A DNA stretch of 64,000 nt, taken from Streptomyces asoensis. GTDB taxonomy: Bacteria > Actinomycetota > Actinomycetes > Streptomycetales > Streptomycetaceae. The notes under the pieces are model-generated. The model ran no database searches. It was not told where the DNA came from and saw only the letters and a list, made by a program, of their open reading frames with translations. The stretch covers positions 1,116,001 to 1,180,000 of the forward strand of contig NZ_BNEB01000003.1 in assembly GCF_016860545.1 (NCBI RefSeq), in the 5' to 3' direction. Position 1 is the first letter of the stretch. Each line of letters opens with the position of its first letter. The translations under genes and the position numbers were made by a program. Shown one piece after another: positions 8,265 through 16,437 of this stretch.

Positions 8265-9473
8265 GTGTCGAGGGTCGCTTACGACTGCGATGTGCTCGTG
8301 GTCGGCGCAGGCGTCGTCGGGCTGTCCACGGCGTACGCGATCGGGCGCGCCGCCCCGGGCACCCGGGTCACGGTGCTGGAGAAGGAACCGGGACCGGCCC
8401 GGCACCAGACGGGGCGCAACAGCGGGGTCGTGCACAGCGGCATCTACTACCGGCCGGGATCGCTGAAGGCGCGGTACGCGGTGCGGGGCGCGGCCGAGAT
8501 GACGAAGTTCTGCGCGGAGTACGGCATCGAGCACGCCGTCACCGGCAAGCTGATCGTCGCCACGGACCGGACGGAGCTGCCCCGTCTGCACGCGCTCGTG
8601 CAGCGCGGCCGGGAGAACGGGATCGCGGTCCGCGAGCTGGGCGCGGCCCAGATCGCCCAGTACGAGCCCGAGGTCCGCGGGCTCGCCGCGATACGCGTGC
8701 GCACGACGGGGATCTGCGACTACACGGCCGTCGCCCGGGAGCTGGGCCGGGCCTCCGGCGCGGAGCTCCGCTACGGCGCGCGGATCGTGCGGATCGACCG
8801 GCGGCCGGAGCGCGGCGTGGCCGTGCTCACCGCGCGCGGTGACGTCGTACGGGGCCGGGTCCTCGTGAACTGCGCCGGGCTGTACTCCGACCAGGTCGCC
8901 CGGCTGACGGGGGACGAGCCGGGGGCGCGGATCGTGCCGTTCCGGGGCGAGTACTACGAGCTGGCGCGACCGGAGCTGGTGCGCGGGCTGGTGTATCCGG
9001 TGCCCGATCCGGCGTTCCCGTTCCTCGGCGTCCATCTGACGAGGGGCATCGACGGAGGCGTGCACGTCGGGCCGAACGCCGTGCCGGCGCTGGCCCGCGA
9101 GGGATACGGCTGGGGTGTCGTCCGGCCCCGCGAGGCGCTGTCGACGGCGGCCTGGCCCGGCGCGTGGCGGATGGGCAGGCGGCACTGGCGGTACGGGGCC
9201 GGTGAGCTGCGGCGTTCCGTGTCGAAGGCGGCCTTCGTGGCGGCCGTGCGCCGGCTGCTGCCCGCGGTGGAGGAGGACGACCTGGTGCGGTCGGCGGCCG
9301 GGGTGCGGGCGCAGGCGGTCCTGCGGGACGGCACTCTCGTGGACGACTTCCTGATCCGCGAGGGCGCCCGGGCGGTCCATGTGCTGAACGCACCGTCGCC
9401 GGCGGCCACCGCGTCGCTCCCGATCGGCCGGGAGGTGGCACGACGGGCACTGGCAGCGCTGGCGCGCGGGTGA
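8265..9473 (+). CDS. lhgO: L-2-hydroxyglutarate oxidase (FAD-dependent)
   Basis: A 402-residue DAO-family flavoprotein. The dinucleotide-binding motif VVGAGVVGLSTAYAI is at residues ~9-23. Next come ARHQTGRNSGVVHSGIYY and LKARYAVRGAAEM, the LhgO signatures. It also has VNCAGLYSDQVARL and the C-terminal VRSAAGVRAQAVL and NAPSPAATASLPIG. It oxidises L-2-hydroxyglutarate to 2-oxoglutarate, removing a side product of central metabolism and passing electrons through FAD. The GTG at 8265 was chosen because GGAGG lies 8 nt upstream; an ATG at 8235 would swallow that site. It ends 95 nt before trmB on the same strand. Confidence 0.87.
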   Translation: MSRVAYDCDVLVVGAGVVGLSTAYAIGRAAPGTRVTVLEKEPGPARHQTGRNSGVVHSGIYYRPGSLKARYAVRGAAEMTKFCAEYGIEHAVTGKLIVATDRTELPRLHALVQRGRENGIAVRELGAAQIAQYEPEVRGLAAIRVRTTGICDYTAVARELGRASGAELRYGARIVRIDRRPERGVAVLTARGDVVRGRVLVNCAGLYSDQVARLTGDEPGARIVPFRGEYYELARPELVRGLVYPVPDPAFPFLGVHLTRGIDGGVHVGPNAVPALAREGYGWGVVRPREALSTAAWPGAWRMGRRHWRYGAGELRRSVSKAAFVAAVRRLLPAVEEDDLVRSAAGVRAQAVLRDGTLVDDFLIREGARAVHVLNAPSPAATASLPIGREVARRALAALARG

Positions 9474-9552
9474 GGCGGTCCCCCGCGCACCGGGCCGGGG
9501 CGGGCGGGCCTGCCCGGCTGGTCGCTGTGGGCGCCGGGGTGCGGCGGCCCCG

Positions 9553-9558
9553 TAAAAT
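9553..9558 (+). promoter_or_regulatory. -10 element for a leaderless trmB mRNA
   Basis: TAAAAT lies 10 nt before the trmB GTG at 9569, and no Shine-Dalgarno precedes that start. This spacing puts the transcription start at or next to the initiation codon. No clear -35 box is visible. Confidence 0.4.
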
Positions 9559-9568
9559 CGAGCGCACT

Positions 9569-10411
9569 GTGTCTGATTCCGTGAGCACCCCCGAGATCCC
9601 CCCGTCCCTCCCCGGCGGCGAGCACCACCCGGGCGAGTCCGTCCGGCACACCCGCGCCAAGGGAGAGCCCCGCTTCCCCGACGGGCCCAGGGCGGACCCC
9701 GCCGGATCGCACTTCGAGCGGCGGATCCGGAGTTTCCAGCCGCGGCGCAGCCGGGTGACGGCCGGGCAGGCGGACGCCTTGCAGCGGCTGTGGGCCAAGT
9801 GGGGCCTCGACATCGACGGGCACGCCGTGGACCTGGCCGAGCTGTTCGGCGCGGACCGTCCCGTCGTGTTGGAGATCGGCTTCGGCATGGGGGAGGCGAC
9901 CGCGCAGATGGCGGCGGCCGACCCGGACACCGGGATCCTCGCGGTGGACGTGCACACCCCCGGCCAGGGCAATCTGCTCAACCTCGCGGACCGCACCGGG
10001 CTGACCAACGTCCGGGTCGCCAACGGCGACGCGATCATCCTGCTGCGCGAGATGCTGCCGGCGGACTCGCTCGACGGGCTGCGCGTGTACTTCCCCGACC
10101 CCTGGCCGAAGAAGCGCCACCACAAGCGGCGCCTCATCCAGCCGGAGTTCCTCGACCTGGCCGCGACCCGTCTGAAGCCGGGCGCGGTCGTGCACTGCGC
10201 CACCGACTGGGAGCCGTACGCCGAGCAGATGCTCCAGGTGCTGACCGCGCACCCCGACTTCGAGAACACCCGGGCGGACGGCGGCTTCGCGCCCCGGCCC
10301 GAGTTCCGGCCGCTGACCCGTTTCGAGGGACAGGGCCTGGACAAGGGTCACGTCGTGAACGATCTGCTCTTCCGCCGCGTACAGCATCGAGTCCGCCCCG
10401 GGGACCGCTGA
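9569..10411 (+). CDS. trmB: tRNA (guanine-46-N7)-methyltransferase
   Basis: A 280-residue class I SAM-dependent methyltransferase that makes m7G46 in the variable loop of tRNAs. The SAM motif VLEIGFGMGEAT is near residue 100. The family signature YFPDPWPKKRHHKRRLIQ is near 174, and HCATDWEPYAEQM follows. The N-terminal ~45 residues (SDSVSTPEIPPSLPGG...) are a disordered actinobacterial extension. The start is the GTG at 9569, predicted leaderless. The frame opens at 9470, but the extra residues are not family-like. Confidence 0.9.
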   Translation: MSDSVSTPEIPPSLPGGEHHPGESVRHTRAKGEPRFPDGPRADPAGSHFERRIRSFQPRRSRVTAGQADALQRLWAKWGLDIDGHAVDLAELFGADRPVVLEIGFGMGEATAQMAAADPDTGILAVDVHTPGQGNLLNLADRTGLTNVRVANGDAIILLREMLPADSLDGLRVYFPDPWPKKRHHKRRLIQPEFLDLAATRLKPGAVVHCATDWEPYAEQMLQVLTAHPDFENTRADGGFAPRPEFRPLTRFEGQGLDKGHVVNDLLFRRVQHRVRPGDR

Positions 10412-10474
10412 CCGGCCCGGGGGCCGATCGAGCTCCCCACCACCACAGTCCCCTCCCTCGTTAGGGTCGATGCC

Positions 10475-12061
10475 GTGGCCACCAGTCCTCCGTTCCCGCC
10501 CCACCCGCCGCACCCCGGTGGCCTGCCCGGGGACGGCGCGCCGCGGGACGCCCGCGGGTGGCGACGGTGGGGGTCCGTCCTCGGCCGGGCGCGGCCCAGG
10601 ACCTGGGGAAGGCTGCGGTACGCGGCGCTGATCACCCTGCTGACGCTGTCCGGCCTGGTCATCCTCGCGCTGGTGCGCGAGCAGACCGGCACCGAGGGTT
10701 TCCTCGTGGGACTCGGACTCGCCGTCCTGCCCGTGCCGCTGCTGGTCGCCGCCTTCCGGTGGCTCGACCGCGTCGATCCGGGCCCCTGGCGCAACCTGGT
10801 CTTCGCGTTCGCCTGGGGCGCCTGCGCGGCGGCCCTCATAGCCATCATCGCCAACAGCTTCGCGACCAGATGGATAGCCACCGCGACCGCCGACCCGTCC
10901 GGCGCGGACACGCTCGGGGCGACCGTCATAGCGCCGGTCGTCGAGGAGTCCGCCAAGGCCGCCGCCGTCCTGCTGGTGTTCCTCTACCGCAGGCGGGACT
11001 TCACCGGCGTCGTCGACGGCGTGGTGATAGCCGGGCTCACCGCCACCGGCTTCGCCTTCACCGAGAACATCCTCTACCTCGGCACCGCCTTCGGCACCGA
11101 CCAGCTCACGGGTGACACCGGCATCGCCTCCGTCACCGCCGCGACCTTCTTCGTCCGCGTGATCATGTCGCCGTTCGCGCACCCCCTGTTCACCGTCCTG
11201 ACCGGGATCGGCTTCGGCTTCGCCGCGCTCAGCGGGACCGGCCGGCACCTGCGCCGTGCGCTGCTGCCGCTGGGCGGGCTGCTGCTCGCCATGGGCATGC
11301 ACGCCCTGTGGAACGGCTCGTCGTCGTTCGGCGAGTTCGGGTTCTTCGCGGTGTACGCGGCGTTCATGGTGCCCTCTTTCGGGCTGCTGACCTGGCTGGC
11401 GGTGTGGACGCGCCAACGCGAGCTGCGCACCGTGCGCGACGAACTGCCCGTCTACGCGGCCGCGGGCTGGCTCGCCCCGGCCGAGCCGTTCGCGCTCGGC
11501 TCGATGCGGGCGCGGCGGCTGGCCCGCGAGTACGCCGGGCTCCACCTGGGCAGGCCCGCGGCGCGGGAGGTGGCACGGTACGAGGCGGACGCGACGTCCC
11601 TGGCGTTCCTGCGGCACCGCGGCCGCCAGGGCCGCGCGGGGGCGGACTTCCCCGTACGGGAGCGGGAACTGCTCGACGAGCTGTGGCGGCGCAAGGACGT
11701 CGCCCGGCCCGCGCTGGCCCACGCGGCCCGCACGACGGCCCCACCGGTACCGGTCACCGCGCCGCCCTGGCCGCCGTACGGCCTGTACGTCTACGCCCCG
11801 GGTCCACAGCCCTGCGCCCGGATACCGTCGTACGGTCCGGGTCCCGCGTACGGCCACGGCCCGGGGGCGCCCTACGGGCCGGGGTCGGGGGCGGCCTACG
11901 GCCCGGGGCAGATGTACGGGCCCGGCCCGCAGGCGTACGGCCAGGGGCCGCAGGCGTACGGGCCGTGGGCGGCCTACGGCCAGAACCCGGCGTACGACCC
12001 GAGACCGGCCTACGGCCCGGGGCAGACGTACGGGCCGGGGGCGGCCTACGGCCAGGGGTAG
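10475..12061 (+). CDS. PrsW-family intramembrane metalloprotease
   Basis: A 528-residue polytopic membrane protein. After a Pro-rich N-terminus there are about eight hydrophobic segments between residues ~48 and 315. The family's catalytic motifs are present: EESAK near 158, FAFTENILY near 191, HPLFT near 233 and MHALWN near 272. PrsW-type proteases (CPBP-related) cut membrane substrates such as anti-sigma factors. The last ~75 residues are low-complexity Pro/Gly/Tyr repeats (AYGPGQMYGPGPQAYG). The GTG start has TAGGGT ending 8 nt upstream and no ribosome-binding site, suggesting a leaderless mRNA. The repeat DNA continues past the stop codon. Confidence 0.85.
   Translation: MATSPPFPPHPPHPGGLPGDGAPRDARGWRRWGSVLGRARPRTWGRLRYAALITLLTLSGLVILALVREQTGTEGFLVGLGLAVLPVPLLVAAFRWLDRVDPGPWRNLVFAFAWGACAAALIAIIANSFATRWIATATADPSGADTLGATVIAPVVEESAKAAAVLLVFLYRRRDFTGVVDGVVIAGLTATGFAFTENILYLGTAFGTDQLTGDTGIASVTAATFFVRVIMSPFAHPLFTVLTGIGFGFAALSGTGRHLRRALLPLGGLLLAMGMHALWNGSSSFGEFGFFAVYAAFMVPSFGLLTWLAVWTRQRELRTVRDELPVYAAAGWLAPAEPFALGSMRARRLAREYAGLHLGRPAAREVARYEADATSLAFLRHRGRQGRAGADFPVRERELLDELWRRKDVARPALAHAARTTAPPVPVTAPPWPPYGLYVYAPGPQPCARIPSYGPGPAYGHGPGAPYGPGSGAAYGPGQMYGPGPQAYGQGPQAYGPWAAYGQNPAYDPRPAYGPGQTYGPGAAYGQG
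11836..12061 (+). repeat. Coding low-complexity repeats (GP-x-AYG units)
   Basis: Degenerate 12-24-bp units encoding GPGxxYG or AYGPGP make up the C-terminus of the PrsW-family protein. Key DNA words are TACGGCCCGGGG and TACGGGCC. The tract carries on, out of frame, into 12062-12430. Confidence 0.7.
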
Positions 12062-12430
12062 GCCTACGGCCAAGGGAGGCGTAGGGGCCGGCGGCGGCCT
12101 GCGACCCAGGGCAGGGCTACGGTCCGGCCTGGCCTACGGCCAAGGGCAGGTGTCCTGGCTGGAGGGTGGCCTACGGTCAGCCCACGCGTATGGCCGAGGG
12201 CAGGTGTACGGGCCGGAGGTCGGCCTGCGGCCCAGGTCAGGCCTACGGGCCGAGCCGGCGCAGGCCGGGACCGCCTGGGTCAGGCCGGCGTGCGTCCGGC
12301 CGACAGCTCAGTCGGACCGACCTGGGTCAAGCCGACGCCCCGGTCGGACCGGGCCTGCGCAAGCCGAGGCCTGCCCCAAGCCGACACCCCGGCCGGCCAG
12401 GCCGAGGCCCGCCTCAAGCCGACGCCCCGC
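12062..12430 (+). other. Decayed extension of the PrsW repeat tail
   Basis: This 369-bp gap keeps the repeat words of the upstream coding tail (GGCCTACGGCCAAGGG, GGCAGGTGTACGGGCC, AGGCCTACGGGCCGAG), now split over several frames with no sustained single-frame translation. Further on it changes to short repeats with GCCGACGCCCCG and AGGCCGAGGCC. No promoter or RNA gene is evident. It looks like repeat-tail DNA cut off by a stop codon and frameshifts. Confidence 0.55.
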
Positions 12431-13375
12431 TCAGGCCGAGGCCTTGGTCAGGTGGGTGAGGTCTTCGGGCGTCAGTTCCAGCTCGGCCACGCCCAGCAGC
12501 GCCGGAAGCTGCTCGACGGTGCGCGCGGACGCGATCGGCGCGGCCACCGTCGGCTGCGCGGCGAGCCATGTCAGGGCGACCGTCGCGATCTCGGTGCCGT
12601 GGTCGCGGGCGACCTCGTCCAGGGCGGCGAGCACCTGACGGCCCCGCTCCGTGTCGAGGTGCTTGGCGGCGCCGCCCGCGCGGGCGCTCCGCACGGTCGT
12701 ACCGGGCCGGTACTTGCCGGTGAGGAAGCCCGAGGCCAGCGCGTAGTACGGGACGGCGGCGAGGCCGAAGCGGGCGGCGAGGTCCTGGAGGCCGCCCTCG
12801 TAGGTGTCGCGGGAGACCAGGTTGTATTGGGGCTGGAGGGCGACGTACCGGGCCAGGCCCTCGCGGTCGGAGAACTCCAGGGACTCCTGGAGGCGCTCGG
12901 GCGAGATGTTGGAGGCGGCGATGTGCCGGACCTTGCCCGCCTTCACCAGCTCGTCCAGGGCGCCGATGATCTCCTCGACGGGCACCTCGGTCTTGTCGAA
13001 GTGCGTGTAGTAGAGGTCGATGTGATCGGTGCCGAGGCGGCGGAGCGAGGCGTCGGCGGCGGCCTTGATGTTGTCGGCGGACAGTCCGGGGAACTCGGGG
13101 TGCTGGCTCACCTTGGTGGCGATCACGACGTCGTCACGGTTGCCGCGGGCCTTCAGCCACCGGCCGATGATGGTCTCGGACTCCCCGCCGCCGTTGCCCT
13201 CGACCCATGCCGAGTAGGAGTCGGCGGTGTCGAGGAAGTTGCCGCCCGCGGCCGTGTAGGCGTCGAGGACGGCGAAGGAGGCCGCCTCGTCCGCGGTCCA
13301 GCCGAAGACGTTGCCGCCGAGGGCGAGCGGGAAGACCTCGAGGTCGGAGGAGCCGAGCGTGCGAAGAGAAGTCAT
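12431..13375 (-). CDS. Aldo/keto reductase
   Basis: A 314-residue (alpha/beta)8 NADPH-dependent oxidoreductase. The catalytic tetrad can be seen: Asp and Tyr in FLDTADSYSAWVEGN, Lys in VVIATKVSQHP and His in DLYYTHFD. ASNISPERL and PYYALASGFLTGKY are typical of the aldo/keto reductase group that includes YajO and tas. The substrate is unknown. The start was set at the ATG at 13375, where the family N-terminus begins (MTSLRTLGSSDLEVFPLALG); upstream residues in the frame look unrelated. No good ribosome-binding site is visible. Confidence 0.85.
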   Translation of the reverse strand: MTSLRTLGSSDLEVFPLALGGNVFGWTADEAASFAVLDAYTAAGGNFLDTADSYSAWVEGNGGGESETIIGRWLKARGNRDDVVIATKVSQHPEFPGLSADNIKAAADASLRRLGTDHIDLYYTHFDKTEVPVEEIIGALDELVKAGKVRHIAASNISPERLQESLEFSDREGLARYVALQPQYNLVSRDTYEGGLQDLAARFGLAAVPYYALASGFLTGKYRPGTTVRSARAGGAAKHLDTERGRQVLAALDEVARDHGTEIATVALTWLAAQPTVAAPIASARTVEQLPALLGVAELELTPEDLTHLTKASA

Positions 13376-13525
13376 GTGTTGTGCCAACAGGCTGCGGCGG
13401 CCCGCCCATTCCGGGCGTGACGCGAAGAACATGTGAACAGCGCTGAACGGCGCAGCCCCGACGCGGAGGGCGTCAGGGCTGCGGGGTGGGCTGCGGGTCC
13501 GCGCAGGCGGGTCAGGACAGGCGGG

Positions 13526-14548
13526 TCAGGGGGTGAGGCCCTTGCCGCGCAGCCATGCCGCCGGGTCGATGCCGTCGGCGCTGCCGCCGGGGTGGACCTC
13601 GAGATGCAGGTGGGCCCCGGTGACGTTCCCGGTCGCGCCCACCCGGCCGATGACGTCGCCGGTGGCGACCTTCTGGCCGACACTGACGCTGATGGACGAC
13701 TGGTGGCAGAACCACAGCTCGGTGCCGTCGTCCAGGGTCAGGATGGTGCGGTAGCCGTAGGAGCCGGCCCAGCCGGCCTCGGTGATGGTGCCGCTGTGGA
13801 CGGCCTTGATGAGCGTGCCCGTGGGCGCGGCGAAGTCGAGGCCCGTGTGGTACCCGGAGGACCACAGGGAGCCGGCCTGACCGAAGGTCGAGGTGATGGT
13901 GTACGAGGAGGTCGGCAGCGTGTACTGCTTGGCCAGCTCGGCCAGACGGGCGGCCTCGGCCTTGGCGGCGGCTTCCTCGGCGGCCTTCTTCTTGGCGGCG
14001 GCGGCCTTGGCCTTCGCCTCCTTCTCGGCCTGGGCGGCGGCGTCGGCCTCGGCCTTGGCGGCGGCGGCGAGCGCCTTGACCTCGACCTGGGACTGCTGCG
14101 ACTCGGCCTGCGCCATGATCCGGCTGCGCAGGGCCTCGCCCGCGTCGGCCGCGTTCTCGTCGGCGTCGACGGGGGCCTCGGACCCGAAGCCGGCCAGGGC
14201 CGAGGGGGCTTCCGGGGCGGGCTGGTCGTCGGAGATGAGCGAGCCCACGTTGGGCAGGTCCGGCATCGAGATGGAGACCGGGGCCTTGCCGGTGTTGGCG
14301 CTGGCCATCCCGCCGGCGCTGACGGCGGCTATGACGCCGACGCCGAGGACCGTGGAGCTGCGGGCGAACCCGCCGCCGCGCTGCTTGGCGACCCGGTGCT
14401 TGCCCCGGACCGGGCGAACGGACTCCGCGGTGGGATTCCATTCCTCCCAGGGACCCTCGTCGGTGCGGTAGCCGCCGTAGCCGAAGGTCTCGGTGGACCG
14501 CTGGCTCGGCGCGTACGGGGCCTCGGGGGCAGGCGGGTTGGACGCCAC
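13526..14548 (-). CDS. M23 (LytM) peptidoglycan endopeptidase with coiled coil
   Basis: A 340-residue cell-envelope enzyme. A short cytoplasmic N-terminus precedes a hydrophobic segment (VLGVGVIAAVSAGG, residues ~68-81) that acts as signal anchor. Residues ~138-208 are an Ala/Lys/Glu-rich coiled coil. The C-terminal LytM domain keeps the zinc ligands and catalytic residues: HTGLDF near 236 and AHLHLEVHPGG near 314. Such enzymes cut peptide cross-links during growth or spore germination. GTG start with AAAGGAG upstream. A ydaO-type riboswitch fills its 5' leader, so expression should respond to cyclic di-AMP, as described for Streptomyces wall hydrolases including rpfA. Confidence 0.9.
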   Translation of the reverse strand: MASNPPAPEAPYAPSQRSTETFGYGGYRTDEGPWEEWNPTAESVRPVRGKHRVAKQRGGGFARSSTVLGVGVIAAVSAGGMASANTGKAPVSISMPDLPNVGSLISDDQPAPEAPSALAGFGSEAPVDADENAADAGEALRSRIMAQAESQQSQVEVKALAAAAKAEADAAAQAEKEAKAKAAAAKKKAAEEAAAKAEAARLAELAKQYTLPTSSYTITSTFGQAGSLWSSGYHTGLDFAAPTGTLIKAVHSGTITEAGWAGSYGYRTILTLDDGTELWFCHQSSISVSVGQKVATGDVIGRVGATGNVTGAHLHLEVHPGGSADGIDPAAWLRGKGLTP

Positions 14549-14573
14549 GCGGGCGCACTCCTTTCCTTCCGTC

Positions 14574-14735
14574 GCCTACCGGGTTAGCTGACGGGTTCGG
14601 AGCGGGAAGGTCTCCTACGCGCGTATACCTGCCGAGGACTCTGCGAGTTCACGGCGGCTTCCGCGAGATTCACCCCATGGTGGTGGTTCCCCGGTTCCCT
14701 TGCGGGATTCGGCACGTGCCGCACGGAGCCGACTC
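14574..14735 (-). promoter_or_regulatory. Cyclic di-AMP (ydaO/yuaA) riboswitch
   Basis: Read on the minus strand, the M23 leader contains the conserved blocks of the ydaO class in order: TGCCGAATCC, GGGGAACCACC (14682-14692), GGGGTGAATC (14667-14676), GTAGGAGACC (14609-14618), CCGCTCCGAACCCGTCAGC, and GCTAACCCGGTAGGC (14574-14588). The ribosome site AAAGGAG and the GTG follow within 26 nt. In Streptomyces this aptamer usually turns off cell-wall hydrolases when c-di-AMP is high. The outer boundaries are approximate. Confidence 0.92.
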
Positions 14736-14818
14736 TGGTGCCGGCTGGGACGACCGCGCTGCGTTATCGAACGTTAATAGACACGGGGGCGGGATTCCAA
14801 GCCGTTCTTCTTGATCAA

Positions 14819-14856
14819 CATCATTGGTGGCCTGGACTTTCGGGCCACCAATGGTG
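14819..14856. repeat. Inverted repeat (11-bp perfect stem)
   Basis: CATTGGTGGCC (14822-14832) and GGCCACCAATG (14843-14853) form a perfect stem with a 10-nt loop, extendable to 14819/14856. It lies between the riboswitch promoter region and the initiator tRNA gene. No T-run follows on either strand, so it may be an operator or a processing signal rather than a terminator. Confidence 0.45.
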
Positions 14857-15068
14857 AAAAACGGGCGAGTTGACCGCGCCTCGCCCTACCCCGGAAACGC
14901 GTCATCAGTCACCGGCTTTTTGATGGTGACTCAGTCGTTATGCGCAGGGCGGTCGGCCGGTCACGATGCGTGAGGGGGCGGCCTGTCATGACGGGTGAGG
15001 GCGGGCGGGCCGGGCGCGGGGAAGTGCTCCCGGGAGAGACCCGGGCGGGGTGGCCGTACGCGCGTACG

Positions 15069-15104
15069 CCGAAGGCCGGAACCCTTTCGGATTCCGGCCT
15101 TCGG
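15069..15104 (-). terminator. Terminator of the initiator tRNA gene
   Basis: A perfect 13-bp stem, CCGAAGGCCGGAA with TTCCGGCCTTCGG, and a 10-nt loop, starting 7 nt after the tRNA 3' end. Confidence 0.75.
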
Positions 15105-15110
15105 TATCAG

Positions 15111-15184
15111 TAGCGGGGACAGGATTTGAACCTGCGACCTCTGGGTTATGAGCCCAGCGAGCTACCGAGCTGCTCCACCCCGCG
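15111..15184 (-). tRNA. Initiator tRNA-fMet (CAU)
   Basis: A 74-nt cloverleaf on the minus strand starting CGCGGGGTGGAGCAGC. The anticodon loop is CTCATAA (CAU). Two initiator hallmarks are present: three G:C pairs in the anticodon stem (GGG/CCC) and a mismatched 1:72 pair (C:U). T-loop TTCAAAT; CCA is not encoded. Confidence 0.95.
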
Positions 15185-15246
15185 GCGATGAACACAACTG
15201 TACGCCATCAGCGGGACAGAAAGCACATCGGTTGCCGCGCGGTGTC

Positions 15247-16383
15247 TCAGTGGGCCCGCAGGAGGTGGCCGTTCGGCTCCTTCGCCCGCTCCTCGTACTC
15301 CGGGAGCAGCAGGACGTCGACGCCCCGGGCCGCCAGCAGACCGGTTCCGTCCGCCTCCGTGACGAAGGTGTCCGGTTCGCGCCAGGCGGTGACGACGCGG
15401 CGCACGCCCGCGTCGAGGATGAGCCGCGCGCAGGGGGCGGGCCGCGAGGAGCGGCGGGCGCAGGGCTCGAGGCTGCTGTAGACGGTGGCCGTGGCCAGGC
15501 GGGGGTCGGCCGGGTCGATCTTCGCGAGGGCGGCCTCCTCCGCGTGCACGACGGGGTCGCCGGCCTCGCGGGAGTGACCGCGCGCCAGTTCCGTGCCGTC
15601 GGCGGCCACGACCACGGCGCCGACGCTGAAGGCGGTCCCCGACGGAGGGCAGTCGGCGGCGAGCGCGCAGGCGAGGGCCAGCCAGTGGCGGTCGGCCGCG
15701 ACGGGCAGCGGTCCGGTGCCGGGGGCGGTGGGCTCGTAGCGGTTCAGGACGACGTCCTCGATGCGCCGGGTCTCCAGCAGGCGCAGGCGTCCGCCCTGGT
15801 AGCCGCCCGGGCCGAACAGCCGGGGCGCGCGGGGGTCGCCGACGAAGAGGGGGGCGAGGACGAGCTGGAGTTCGTCGGCGAGTCCCTGGCGCAGCAGCTG
15901 GGTGTGGACGGTCCCGCCGCCCTCGACCATGAGGCGCCGCACGCCGCGCACGTCGTGCAGGTGCTCCAGGAGGCGGCGCCAGTCCGTCTCGGGGCCGAGC
16001 GGGACGGCGTCGGCGGCGATGCCGAGCGCACGGATCCGCGCGGCGCCCTCGTCAGTCGTGTACACGATCTTCTCGCCGCCCGTGTGCCAGAAGTTCGCCG
16101 CCGGGTCGAGGTCTCCCGAGGCGCTGACGGTGACCTTGAGGGGGTACGGCGGCTGCCCGGCGGCCACCCGGGCCGCACGGCGCTCGGGGGAGTTCACCAG
16201 GAGCCGGGGGTTGTCGGCGCGGATCGTCCCGGCACCGACGAGGATGGCGTCCACGGAGGCCCGCACCTCGTCGACGCGGTCGAAGTCGGCGCGGCTGGAG
16301 AGGAGCAGGCGCTCGGGGCTGGTGTCGTCCAGGTAGCCGTCGAGGGACACGGCGGCGGACAGCAGGACGTACGGGTACGGCAT
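15247..16383 (-). CDS. Bifunctional pyrimidine reductase-deaminase, RibD domains in reverse order
   Basis: A 378-residue fusion. Residues ~1-215 are a RibD-C/DHFR-like reductase (LLSAAVSLDGYLDD, AILVGAGTIRADNP, LMVEGGGTVHTQLL). Residues ~235-360 are a cytidine-deaminase-like zinc domain with HAEEAAL near 281 and SLEPCARRSSRPAPC near 307, supplying the His/Cys/Cys zinc site and the Glu proton shuttle. Canonical RibD is deaminase then reductase; here the order is swapped. In riboflavin synthesis these activities turn the GTP cyclohydrolase II product into 5-amino-6-ribitylaminouracil phosphate. The gene is divergent from a MarR regulator and one gene away from a GTP cyclohydrolase II. It may be a second riboflavin-type or a specialised deazaflavin/pteridine-like route. 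Confidence 0.82.
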   Translation of the reverse strand: MPYPYVLLSAAVSLDGYLDDTSPERLLLSSRADFDRVDEVRASVDAILVGAGTIRADNPRLLVNSPERRAARVAAGQPPYPLKVTVSASGDLDPAANFWHTGGEKIVYTTDEGAARIRALGIAADAVPLGPETDWRRLLEHLHDVRGVRRLMVEGGGTVHTQLLRQGLADELQLVLAPLFVGDPRAPRLFGPGGYQGGRLRLLETRRIEDVVLNRYEPTAPGTGPLPVAADRHWLALACALAADCPPSGTAFSVGAVVVAADGTELARGHSREAGDPVVHAEEAALAKIDPADPRLATATVYSSLEPCARRSSRPAPCARLILDAGVRRVVTAWREPDTFVTEADGTGLLAARGVDVLLLPEYEERAKEPNGHLLRAH

Positions 16384-16402
16384 CGACGCGGCTCCCCGGG
16401 TC

Positions 16403-16431
16403 TTGGTTCAAGTTTGAAACAAACCTACACT
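16403..16431 (+). promoter_or_regulatory. marR promoter with MarR operator 1
   Basis: TTGGTT (16403-16408), a 17-nt spacer and TACACT (16426-16431) precede the marR ATG at 16438 by 6 nt, implying a leaderless transcript. The dyad TTCAAGTTTGAA (16407-16418) overlaps the -35 box and spacer. A repressor bound there would also cover the start region of the divergent reductase-deaminase gene. Confidence 0.65.
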
Positions 16432-16437
16432 GGCTGT

